From positions 1-48,485 of the forward strand of contig JBELMB010000017.1 of the NCBI GenBank assembly GCA_042088665.1: a stretch of DNA of 48,485 bases, read 5' to 3'. The notes beneath the pieces are model-generated. The model did no database searches. It saw only the letters and a program-made list of their open reading frames with translations, and was not told the DNA's origin. A program made the position numbers and the translations under genes. Shown here one piece after another: positions 6,789 to 14,691 of the stretch (its first letter is position 1; the number at the start of each line of letters is the position of its first letter). Origin of the DNA: JBELMB01 sp042088665. Its GTDB lineage: Bacteria > Pseudomonadota > Alphaproteobacteria > Rhodobacterales > Rhodobacteraceae.

Positions 6789-9089
6789 TCAGGCGGTTTC
6801 CATCTGCGCCAGATGTTCAAGGATTTTTCCTGCCGTGACAGGCTTTTGCACGAAGACCAGCGGTGTGCCAAGGTCGACCCGCTCCCGGTTCATGCTGTCA
6901 GAATACCCCGACATCACCACGACGGGGATTGGTCCGAACCGCCCGCGGATATGGGACACCAGCACGTCGCCTTGGGTTTGCCCCGGCATCACAACATCCG
7001 TCACCACCAGTTCCGGGCGGTATCCCTTCGCCAGCAGTTCCATGGCCTCGTCGCCGGTCTCGGCCGCTGTGACCTGCAGGCCTTCGCGCTCAAAGAGGGA
7101 CTTCAGGATCAGGCGCAGGGCCGGTTCGTCTTCGACCAGCAAAAGCCGACGCGCCGAGAGCCGCGCAGGTGATTGCGGCGCATCGCCCTTGTGTTGGCCG
7201 GCCTGCCGCGCGGGAAAGGTCAGATGCGCGCGCGTGCCCAGCCCGGGATCGCTTTCCAACCGCAGACACCCTCCGGATTGCTGTGCGAATCCCGCCGCCA
7301 TCGACAGACCCAAACCAGACCCGGCGCCGAATCCCTTGGTGGTATAGAACGGCTCACAGGCGCGGGCGCGCTCGTCCGCCGTCATGCCACGCCCGGTGTC
7401 TTCGACGGTGATGCGCAAGCAATGCCGCGGTTTGCGCGCTTGGTAAGCGTCACTTGTGTCGCGCGCGATCTCAAGGTTCGCGACCCGAAGACAGATGCGC
7501 CCAGCCCCCTCGATCGCCTCATCCGCATTGCGCACAAGATCGAGGAGCGCGCGGTGCAATTGCTCCGGATCCACGAGGATGCTGTCGTAGGCATCGGGGA
7601 TCTCCGCCTCAAGCACCACATTGTCGGCCACAAGCGCAGACGCAGCGCCCATTGCGCGGCGCACCGCCTCCCCCGGATCGACCAGTTGCGGATCCAGTCG
7701 AGAGCGTCCGCTGGACGACAGCAACTGGTTGGTCAGCGTCTTGCCGCGGTCGGTCGCCGCGTCGATTTCCGAAAGCGCCGCGCGCAAGGCGTCGCTCCGG
7801 GCCTCCGGCGAGAACCCGATCATCTCGGATTGCGCACGCACGATGCCCAGCAAGTTGTTGAAATCATGCGCCACACTGCCCACCAGCAGGCCAAGCGCCT
7901 CAAGCCGGTCTTTCTGGGTCGACCGCTCCGTCAATTCACGCAGCTGCTTTTCGCGGTCCGCAAGATCACGCGCGATCTTGAGGTTCGTCTCAAGCTGCTG
8001 ACGCCAGCGCCGTTCCATATCCTGCGCATCCCGCACTTCGCGCGACACGGTCTTGAGCCGACGCGCAAGGCCGCGGAATTCGCCAAGCATGGTGACCTCG
8101 CGCGGGGCGTCCGGGGCGCGGCGGGTCGGACCGGAAAGCTCGTCGAGGGCGTCGCGCATGACCGCCATGTAACGCTCTCCCAAGAGCGCCATAAGAAGCA
8201 GCGTGCAGAGGAACACCGACAGGCTGACAACGGTCGGCAAGGTCGATCCCAGCGCCGTGTCCCGCGCCATCGCGGTCAACTCCGTGACCGGTTGCGGCAC
8301 GATCACGCCCCAGCCGATCCGCGACAGATTCACATAGCCCGCAACCATGTCAGACGAGAACGCTGGCGAATAGAACTGCGTCACACCCGCCTCTTCGGTC
8401 AGGGCGAGGTCCACGGCCTTCACCGCAGAGATGTCGCGCGCCGAGGCCACCCAATCCGCGTTGGGATGCGCAATCACACGTCCGTTCTGGTCAAAGACAG
8501 CGGCATGGGCGTGGTCGCCAAAACTGACCTCGCCCTGAAGGGCGCGAAACACATCCGTGGACAGGACACCGACGGTCTGCCGACCCTCCGCCTTGTGCAC
8601 CAGCAAAAGCGCCGGAGCATCGTCCACAAGGACCACACCGGAAAGCTGCAGATTGCCCCGCTCCAGTTCCAGTGTCTGGAAACGCGCGCCCTCTGGAACC
8701 GCCGCGTCGAGCAGCATGTTGCACCCCTGCGCATCCGCCGCGCCGATGGGATCCGTGACGCAGATGCGACGAAACCCGGACAGGTGCGACGCTTGCGCGA
8801 CCAGTTCAGGCTCCGCTTCTTCGGCAAGCATGAAAAAGCGTTCCGCCTCGGTGATCAGTTGGCTTTCCAGATTGCGCCCGAGGATCTGTGCGATCAGCAG
8901 GTGCTGTTCGGGCACGCGGTCCAATTCGCGGGTTTCCACCTGTCGGAACGTGACCCACCAGGTGACAAGAGAGGGCAGGACGAACAACATCAGCACGCCC
9001 ACGACCACCAGCCCACGACCGAGAACGCTTCCGGCATGGCGCAGGTTGGATACGGCGGATACCTTTGGTTCCGGGGTCAGCTCAGTCAT
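6789..9089 (-). CDS. Hybrid sensor histidine kinase with C-terminal receiver domain
   Basis: A 766-residue inner-membrane signalling protein. TM1 is about residues 25-47. A periplasmic Cache-like sensor spans about 48-282 and includes VFDQNGRVIAHPN and YVNLSRIGWGVIV. TM2 is about 283-304. A HAMP/coiled-coil segment reaches ~395. The dimerisation helix has VAHDFNNLL, with the phospho-accepting His near 408. The ATPase domain shows the N box (LVRNADEAI, ~518-526), the G1 box (DTGRGM, ~564-569) and the G2 box (GSGLGLS). A receiver domain follows (LLLVEDEP ~649-656, phospho-acceptor Asp ~698 in VVTDVVMPG, Lys ~749). The HDFNNLL type is shared with NtrB/CckA-like and two-component C4-dicarboxylate kinases. 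The ATG at 9089 has GGAGGAG upstream. No partner regulator is adjacent, so output may go through a phosphotransfer protein elsewhere. The signal is unknown. Confidence 0.92.
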   Translation of the reverse strand: MTELTPEPKVSAVSNLRHAGSVLGRGLVVVGVLMLFVLPSLVTWWVTFRQVETRELDRVPEQHLLIAQILGRNLESQLITEAERFFMLAEEAEPELVAQASHLSGFRRICVTDPIGAADAQGCNMLLDAAVPEGARFQTLELERGNLQLSGVVLVDDAPALLLVHKAEGRQTVGVLSTDVFRALQGEVSFGDHAHAAVFDQNGRVIAHPNADWVASARDISAVKAVDLALTEEAGVTQFYSPAFSSDMVAGYVNLSRIGWGVIVPQPVTELTAMARDTALGSTLPTVVSLSVFLCTLLLMALLGERYMAVMRDALDELSGPTRRAPDAPREVTMLGEFRGLARRLKTVSREVRDAQDMERRWRQQLETNLKIARDLADREKQLRELTERSTQKDRLEALGLLVGSVAHDFNNLLGIVRAQSEMIGFSPEARSDALRAALSEIDAATDRGKTLTNQLLSSSGRSRLDPQLVDPGEAVRRAMGAASALVADNVVLEAEIPDAYDSILVDPEQLHRALLDLVRNADEAIEGAGRICLRVANLEIARDTSDAYQARKPRHCLRITVEDTGRGMTADERARACEPFYTTKGFGAGSGLGLSMAAGFAQQSGGCLRLESDPGLGTRAHLTFPARQAGQHKGDAPQSPARLSARRLLLVEDEPALRLILKSLFEREGLQVTAAETGDEAMELLAKGYRPELVVTDVVMPGQTQGDVLVSHIRGRFGPIPVVVMSGYSDSMNRERVDLGTPLVFVQKPVTAGKILEHLAQMETA

Positions 9090-9340
9090 CTGCTCCTCCG
9101 GCGTGTTGGTGGGTCGTCATCTGGACTCAGGGGTCTTGCGTCAGTCTACAAGGTATTAACGGTAATGCATGATCACCAGTTAACGATTTATTAAGAACTG
9201 CCGCGAACAGGCACGAAGTGTTAACTTTTGCAGCTCCAACGCGGATCCATCCGCGCAAACCTGCCGCGTTTTGCGTCTGGCTGCCGTCGCCGCGGCCCGC
9301 TACGGTCCCAGCAACACTGTCGACCGGAGAGCCCACCATC
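9090..9340. promoter_or_regulatory. Divergent promoter region (sensor kinase / VOC protein) with CtrA-like box
   Basis: 251 nt separating two divergent genes, with an AT-rich core (about 9145-9235) in otherwise GC-rich DNA. It must hold the promoters of the kinase (minus) and the VOC gene (plus). No pair of -35/-10 hexamers stands out. The core contains TTAACGGTAA and a full TTAA-N7-TTAA at 9180-9194, described separately. Confidence 0.5.
9180..9194. promoter_or_regulatory. Candidate CtrA-binding site, TTAA-N7-TTAA
   Basis: The sequence has TTAA, seven bases, then TTAA, with a C after the first half-site (TTAAC). This is the consensus layout of the alphaproteobacterial cell-cycle regulator CtrA. 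It lies 91 nt before the kinase start and 147 nt before the VOC start, a plausible regulatory distance for either. The match is exact, but such sites also arise by chance in AT-rich stretches. Confidence 0.4.
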
Positions 9341-9763
9341 ATGAAGCTGGAATTTCACCACATCAACTTCGTTTCCCACGATGTCGACGGGATGCATGAT
9401 TTCTATACGAAGGTGCTCGGGCTGGGGGACATTCCGCAAGAGAACTTTCCCCGCACCGAGGCAGACGAGGCCCGCGGCTACGACGGCAAGATTCGCTTTG
9501 CTACCGATGGCGGGATGCAGATGCACCTCGCAGAACGCAGTCTCGACGTGGCCTTTGTGAACGGGCAGGTCATCAACCCGGTCGACCGCGGGCATATCGC
9601 GTTCCGTACCGATGACATCGCCGCCTTCCTCAAGATGCTGGACGACAAGGGCGTGCCCTATTCGGACTATGGCACGGCCTTTGCAAAGACATGGCATCAG
9701 GTCTTTTTTCACGATCCCGAAGGCAATGTGATCGAAGTTCACCAACAGGTCGCAGCAGACTGA
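9341..9763 (+). CDS. VOC-fold (glyoxalase/bleomycin-resistance/dioxygenase superfamily) protein
   Basis: A 140-residue single-domain metal-dependent protein of the vicinal-oxygen-chelate fold. It has two beta-alpha-beta-beta-beta units. The first starts FHHINFVSHDVDGMHDFYTKVLGL, in which one of the paired histidines is the expected first metal ligand. The second contains RGHIAFRTDDIAAF with a ligand His, and it ends FFHDPEGNVIEVHQQ, in which the last Glu is the usual final ligand. The ATG at 9341 is preferred over upstream starts (open to 9218) because the fold begins there and CCGGAGAG precedes it by about 8 nt. Glyoxalase I, dioxygenase and resistance proteins share this fold, so the reaction is not assigned. 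It is the only plus-strand gene in the window. Confidence 0.85.
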   Translation: MKLEFHHINFVSHDVDGMHDFYTKVLGLGDIPQENFPRTEADEARGYDGKIRFATDGGMQMHLAERSLDVAFVNGQVINPVDRGHIAFRTDDIAAFLKMLDDKGVPYSDYGTAFAKTWHQVFFHDPEGNVIEVHQQVAAD

Positions 9764-9782
9764 CCGCGCGCCCGCGCCTGAC

Positions 9783-10610
9783 CTATTGAAAGACCACACC
9801 ACAACGGTTGCCCGCGGTAAACGCCCCGTCGGCATTGTCGAGCCGCACCCGCAGGCCAAAGCTGCGCGAGGCCGCGTCGATCACCGGATCCACGGCATCC
9901 ACATCCCCGGCCCTTTGCAGGGTGCCCGTCTCTGTGGTCACCGTCACTTGCTGGCCGGGCCGCACCGCGCCCATGGCCTCGGCCGACAGCAGGACCTCTG
10001 CCAGCAGCGTGTCGACGGACACCAGATCAAGCAAGGCCTCATCGGCGGCGGCATATTCGCCGGGATCCACGTGCCGCGTCAGCACCAGCCCTGACACCGG
10101 TGCCCGAATGACGCGCAGGGCAACGGCGGCGGCGGCGGCCTCGACCTCAAGCTGTGCCGCGAGCCGGGCGTCTTCGGCCTCCAGCAGTTGCGCCCGGGCG
10201 ACCTCGGCCTCCGCGGTGACCTCGTCAAGCTGGCTGCGCGTGGCGACGCCGCGGTTGGTCAACTCCTGAACCTGCTGCTGGCGGCGCTCGACCTCGGTCA
10301 GTTGCGCCCTGCGCGCGTCGATCGCCGCCATGCTGGAGGCGCGCTGCCGGGCGGCGGCAAGCTGCGCCTCTTCCACGCGGGCCTGCAGGCGTCCCAGCAC
10401 CTGCCCCGCAGTGACCCGGTCGCCACGGTCGACGGCCATCTCTTCGAGCAAGCCCGCCACGGGCGGTGCGATCTCGATCTCGTGGACAGGGCGCAGGATG
10501 CAACTGATGGCCTGCTGTGCCAGCGCGCTGCCCACCGACCAGAACGGCGACCAGATCGTGAAGACCAGCGCCAAAGCAGCCCCGCGGTGCCATTGCCCTG
10601 CCCTGCTCAT
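9783..10610 (-). CDS. HlyD/RND-type periplasmic adaptor protein, last gene of the giant-protein operon
   Basis: A 275-residue secreted adaptor. An N-terminal signal peptide ends near residue 32 (SALAQQ). A lipoyl/barrel half follows (EIAPPVAGLLEEMAVDRGDRV, GQVLGRL). A helical hairpin of about residues 75-160 is rich in Ala, Gln, Arg and Glu. The second half-lipoyl is VIRAPVSGLVLTRHVDPGEY, and a beta-barrel runs to the C-terminus. It is at the short end for membrane-fusion proteins (usually 300-450), mostly because the C-terminal membrane-proximal domain is reduced. Its ATG overlaps the stop of the SecA-like gene by 4 nt. No inner-membrane pump or TolC is nearby, so it probably works with the other two HlyD-like proteins of this operon. 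No T1SS ATPase is present in the window. Confidence 0.85.
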   Translation of the reverse strand: MSRAGQWHRGAALALVFTIWSPFWSVGSALAQQAISCILRPVHEIEIAPPVAGLLEEMAVDRGDRVTAGQVLGRLQARVEEAQLAAARQRASSMAAIDARRAQLTEVERRQQQVQELTNRGVATRSQLDEVTAEAEVARAQLLEAEDARLAAQLEVEAAAAAVALRVIRAPVSGLVLTRHVDPGEYAAADEALLDLVSVDTLLAEVLLSAEAMGAVRPGQQVTVTTETGTLQRAGDVDAVDPVIDAASRSFGLRVRLDNADGAFTAGNRCGVVFQ

Positions 10611-12532
10611 TCCAGACCTCCTGCAAATGCCATCATGTCGTTCAATCCCTCTTCGAGACGGTTGAGATCGGCGCGCTGCCGCGCATGCTGCGCCTCGATG
10701 CGGGTTTGGGCGCGGTCGAAATCCTTTGGGCCCGGTGCGCGGGGCGGATCACGCCCCAGCAGCGGGTCTTCGGCAGAAAGGACCAACTCATACAATCCGG
10801 GATCCCCCTGACGGGCGCTGCGGCCAATCAGCTGGCGGTCGATGCGCCCCGCCTCATGGCGTTCCGTCAACAACACGACAAGACCACCGGCCGCGCGCGC
10901 GGCGTCGTCCAACCGGATGTCCGCACCACGCCCGGCCATGTTCGTGGCCACCGTGATCGCCCCGGAGATCCCGGCCCGGGCGATGATATCCGCCTCGCCC
11001 TCGTCCTGCCGCGCCGACAGCACACGATGCGGCAAATCCAATTCGTTCAGCGCCTCTGCGGCGGCTTCTGCGGCTTCGACCGTGCGGGTGCCGACCAGCA
11101 CGGGCCGCCCCTCTGCCCGATGCTCCGCCGCCAATTCCGCCACACGTGCCCATTTCGCGGTCAGGTCCGGCAGGATCTCGACCCGCCCGCGCCTGCGCCG
11201 CGACGGGCGGTGCGTGGGCACCGGCATCATCGTCAGATCATAGGTGGCGCGCAACTCCCCCCCGGCCTCCGACAGGGTTCCCGACAACCCCGACAGCCGC
11301 AGGTAACGGCGAAAGAAGCGCTGAAAGGTCAGCCGGCCAAGGGTCATCTTTTCGTCGCCGGGCGGCAGGCCTTCCTTCACCTCGATCATCTGGTGCAGGC
11401 CTTCGCTCCAGCTGCGGTCCGGCATCACCCGGCCCGTGTTCTCGTCGACGATCTCGATCTTGCCGTCGCGCTCGATGTAGTTCACGTCAAGCGCCAGAAC
11501 ATGCAGGGCGTAAAGCGCCTTTTCCGTCAGTTCCCGCGCGCGTCGACGCCCGGACCAGACACCGCCCTGCGCGCTGGCCAGATCCTCGGCCATGGCCGCC
11601 ATGCGCGCCTCCCCTTGCGGGGTCAGCATGACCGGCGGCGCGCCCCGCGGATCGACCGTGAACTCTGCCCCCTCACGCAGGCGCTGTGCGAGACGAATGG
11701 CTGCGCGCGCCACCTGTGCCATTTCGGACCCCGGCGCGGTTGCGGAAATGACCAGCGGTGTGCGCGCCTCGTCGATCAGCACGCTGTCGGCTTCGTCGAC
11801 GATCGCGCTCCAGAGGCCCCGCATCACCGGACCGGCGGTTGGCGCAAAGGCCACGTCCATTTTCAGCTCCAGCGCCGAAGCCTCGCCAAAGGCGATGCGG
11901 TCCTTGAGGTGGTCAAAGGCGATCTCCTTGGAGGCGCCATAGACGATGTCGCGCAGGTAGATGGCACGGCGCGTGTCGGGGCTGGCATCCGGGTCGATGA
12001 ACCCGGCCCGCAAGCCAAGCACGTCGAACAGCGCCGTGCCCTCCTCCATGTCGCGCCCGGCAAGGTAATCGTTGGCGGTGATCACATGTACGGGCCAGCC
12101 CTCTGCGGCCTGCAGTGCCGCGGCCATATGGGTGACCAGCGTCTTGCCCTCTCCGGTGGCCATCTCGACCGCGGTGCGGTCCGAAAGGGCCCGCGCCGCC
12201 ACCAGTTGCACCGGATGCGGCAAGAGCCCGGTCGTGCGCCGCACCACTTCGCGCAGCAGCGCCAGCCGCAGGCCGGGATCGTCGGCCCCCCTGCGTGCGC
12301 GCAGCGACTGCGCGTGCCAGTCCCGCAGCAGCGCCTCTTGCGACAGGGCGCGCAGACCAGCGTCATGCCGCAGGGCCGCGCGTCCGACGCGCCAGGCGCG
12401 CCACGACCGCAACCGCGATGCCAGCGGCGCAAATCGCCCGCGCGCAAAGGCGCCAAGGTCGAATTCCTCCCGGATCGGCGCGGCTTCGCGGATGTGATCG
12501 GGCAGCGGCGGCAGGCGCTTTGTCAGGGTCAT
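10607..12532 (-). CDS. SecA-like translocation ATPase, C-terminally shortened paralogue
   Basis: A 641-residue protein with the full SecA motor signature. Walker A is MATGEGKT (124-131). Walker B/DEAD is IVDEADSVLIDEARTPL (244-260), which is specific to SecA within the DEAD superfamily. The preprotein cross-linking region (~225-370) ends in VDENTGRVMPDRSWSEGLHQ. Then come SGLSGTL (~414-420), TNMAGRGADI (530-539) and IGRSARQGDPG (569-579). Housekeeping SecA has 800-900 residues with a long helical scaffold/wing region and a zinc-binding tail. Here only ~60 residues follow motif VI, so most of that region and the tail are absent. The ATG overlaps the M50-fusion stop by 4 nt and the stop overlaps the adaptor start by 4 nt. 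I infer an ATPase specialised for the giant protein of the same operon, not general export. Confidence 0.92.
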   Translation of the reverse strand: MTLTKRLPPLPDHIREAAPIREEFDLGAFARGRFAPLASRLRSWRAWRVGRAALRHDAGLRALSQEALLRDWHAQSLRARRGADDPGLRLALLREVVRRTTGLLPHPVQLVAARALSDRTAVEMATGEGKTLVTHMAAALQAAEGWPVHVITANDYLAGRDMEEGTALFDVLGLRAGFIDPDASPDTRRAIYLRDIVYGASKEIAFDHLKDRIAFGEASALELKMDVAFAPTAGPVMRGLWSAIVDEADSVLIDEARTPLVISATAPGSEMAQVARAAIRLAQRLREGAEFTVDPRGAPPVMLTPQGEARMAAMAEDLASAQGGVWSGRRRARELTEKALYALHVLALDVNYIERDGKIEIVDENTGRVMPDRSWSEGLHQMIEVKEGLPPGDEKMTLGRLTFQRFFRRYLRLSGLSGTLSEAGGELRATYDLTMMPVPTHRPSRRRRGRVEILPDLTAKWARVAELAAEHRAEGRPVLVGTRTVEAAEAAAEALNELDLPHRVLSARQDEGEADIIARAGISGAITVATNMAGRGADIRLDDAARAAGGLVVLLTERHEAGRIDRQLIGRSARQGDPGLYELVLSAEDPLLGRDPPRAPGPKDFDRAQTRIEAQHARQRADLNRLEEGLNDMMAFAGGLE

Positions 12533-14691
12533 AGCGCCAACCGGGTCAGGAAGGTCTGGCGCAACGCCCGCCAGATCCGTGGCAACAGCGGGCTGTGCCC
12601 ATGGTCAAAGCGCACCCAGACGCGCCCGCCCACGGCCATCTTTGCCAGCGGCAGGTCGGTCGAAATCTCTGCAAGGTGAAAGGGTTGCGCGGTGCGACGC
12701 CCCTGCGGATCAGACGGATCCATGACCAGCGGTCCACCGGCTGCCTGCGACAGGGCCCCGAATTCCAGCACGCGCGTGGCCTCGGGTGCCAGCGACCGCA
12801 ACGCCCCGAGTTGCGCGCCAAAGCCCTGCCCCGGCAGATGCACCGACACCCTTTCGGGAGACAGCGCCACCAGATCGATCCGCCCTGCGGGCACCGCCGC
12901 GCGCAGCTCGGCCCGCGCTTGTGCGGGGATCAACAGGCCCAGCTCGCGCCCTTCTGTCAGGCGGCGTCCCGGCAAAAGGACCAGCGCTTCGGCAAGGAAC
13001 TGCCCTTCTCGCGCTGCCACCACGTCGAGCCGCGCCAGATCGGACTGACGTTGCGCCAGTTCCGCGCGCAGGTAGCCGATCTCGGCCCTGACAGAGGCCG
13101 CCTCGTCACTGCCGGTCGCGGTGGCCTCAAAAAGCGCCAACCGCGCCTCGGAGGCTGCGAGGCGGGCCGCCACGACATCCATTTCAGAGACTGCAAGCGG
13201 CGCACGCAGGGCCGCGAGCGGCGCACCTTCCTGAACAAAGCTGCCCGGCGGGGCGGTGACGCGGGCGATCTCTGCATCGACGGGGGCTGCGACGCGGGCG
13301 CTGTCGGGCGGCACCACCACCGCCGGGGCCACTGTGCCATAGGGCAGCGGCACCATCGTGAGCGCCGCCAAGGGCAGCCCGACCAACAGCGCCGACACCC
13401 CGTAGGACCGGCCACGCGCGTGGGCCAGCCGCGGCGAGGTCATCAGGTGCCACAGTCCCTGCCCCACCGGATAGACCAGCGTCGTGGTGATCGACCACGC
13501 CGCAAGGCTCAACCCGATCAGCCGGTATTCCTGCGCCACGAAGAGCGCGATGGAGAGCGTCAGAAAGACCCGGTAGGCATAAGACGCGGGATGGTAAAGC
13601 ACGAACCAGAAGGTCTCCGATCCGGTGCGGGCCGGGTTCTCCCATCCATCGAGGCCAAAGCCGAAACGGTGCAGCATCCAGGCCCACCATTTCTGACTGC
13701 GCCCGGCGAGGTTCTGCACGCCGACGCCATCCGACAGCATGAAATAGGCATCGAAGCGCAGCAGCGGATTACCGTTGAACAAAAAGGTGGACACACCCGC
13801 GATCAGCATCGCGTTGAAGGCCACAGCGCTGACAAACCCCGTTTCGGCCCCAAGCCAGACGTACATGGCCAGCGCCGCGATGACCGCTTCGGCCATCATG
13901 CCCGTGGCGCTGACGGCGATCCGCGCACGGCGCGACCGAAAGGCCGCGGCCTCGGAGGCGTCGACATAGGGCGCGGGCAGAAAGACGAGGAACATGATCC
14001 CCGCCTCGCGCACCGCTCCGCCCCAGTGACGCACGGCCCAGCCATGCGCGAGTTCATGCAGGGCCTTGGCAAAGGGAAAGACCAGCGCCGCGATCAGCAG
14101 GTTGTCCAGCGCCAGCGCCCGGTCCAGCACGGCACCGCGCAGTGCGTCCCAATGCGCAACCGCCTGCACCGCCAGCCAGGTGACCACGACAAGCCAGAGC
14201 AGGAACCCCCAGACGCTGAACAATGGACGCACCAGCGGATAAGTCGCATCGATCAGCGCCTTTGGATCGAAGATCGGCACCTTGACGAACAGCGGTGTCT
14301 TGAGCCGCTGCACCAGTTGCTGGCGCTGCTGGCGGCGCGCGCGGTGGCCGAATTCTGCCAGCGCCGGCGCGGCCCCGGCGTTCAGTGCATCGGCCTGATG
14401 CAACTGGCCCAACAGCCGGATCGTTTCGTCCTGCCCCGGCGCATCATCCCCGAAACGGTGCAAGACGCGCTGCCAGATGGCCTCAAGCGAGCACTGCCCG
14501 TCAAAGGCCCCGACCAGCGCATAAGACGCGGCGTCCAGCCGAAAGTGCCGGTTGCTTTCGGGGGCCGAAAGGATGTGCCAGATCTCGCCCTGCTCGATCC
14601 GCCGCGTGACGCTGACGCCCGGGCGCAAACGCGGCGCGACTTGCGCGACCTTGTACCAATAGGGCGAGAACAGCGGGCTGTCCGCGCTCAT
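12529..14691 (-). CDS. Site-2-type M50 metalloprotease fused to PqqD-like N-terminus and HlyD-like C-terminus
   Basis: A 720-residue polytopic membrane protein with three parts. Residues ~20-105 resemble a PqqD/RiPP-recognition winged helix (IEQGEIWHIL, NRHFRLDAASYALVGAFDGQ, SLEAIWQRVL). Residues ~150-450 form a multi-helix membrane core with the zinc motif HELAH (212-216) and the NPLLRFD motif (308-314), which supplies the third ligand as in M50 site-2 proteases. Residues ~450-720 are periplasmic and HlyD-like: PVDAEIARVTAPPGSFVQEGAPL is a half-lipoyl sequence, a coiled hairpin spans ~500-560, and a beta-barrel follows. The family is often annotated as putative peptide zinc metalloprotease. 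Both ends overlap neighbours by 4 nt. Either the protease cuts a leader or membrane segment of the giant, or it acts only as a translocon scaffold; the intact ligands favour activity. Confidence 0.9.
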   Translation of the reverse strand: MSADSPLFSPYWYKVAQVAPRLRPGVSVTRRIEQGEIWHILSAPESNRHFRLDAASYALVGAFDGQCSLEAIWQRVLHRFGDDAPGQDETIRLLGQLHQADALNAGAAPALAEFGHRARRQQRQQLVQRLKTPLFVKVPIFDPKALIDATYPLVRPLFSVWGFLLWLVVVTWLAVQAVAHWDALRGAVLDRALALDNLLIAALVFPFAKALHELAHGWAVRHWGGAVREAGIMFLVFLPAPYVDASEAAAFRSRRARIAVSATGMMAEAVIAALAMYVWLGAETGFVSAVAFNAMLIAGVSTFLFNGNPLLRFDAYFMLSDGVGVQNLAGRSQKWWAWMLHRFGFGLDGWENPARTGSETFWFVLYHPASYAYRVFLTLSIALFVAQEYRLIGLSLAAWSITTTLVYPVGQGLWHLMTSPRLAHARGRSYGVSALLVGLPLAALTMVPLPYGTVAPAVVVPPDSARVAAPVDAEIARVTAPPGSFVQEGAPLAALRAPLAVSEMDVVAARLAASEARLALFEATATGSDEAASVRAEIGYLRAELAQRQSDLARLDVVAAREGQFLAEALVLLPGRRLTEGRELGLLIPAQARAELRAAVPAGRIDLVALSPERVSVHLPGQGFGAQLGALRSLAPEATRVLEFGALSQAAGGPLVMDPSDPQGRRTAQPFHLAEISTDLPLAKMAVGGRVWVRFDHGHSPLLPRIWRALRQTFLTRLAL

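Noticed and set aside
6774..6793. Hairpin at the end of the sensor kinase gene as an intrinsic terminator.
   Set aside because: The stem is only 6 bp and there is no following T-run.
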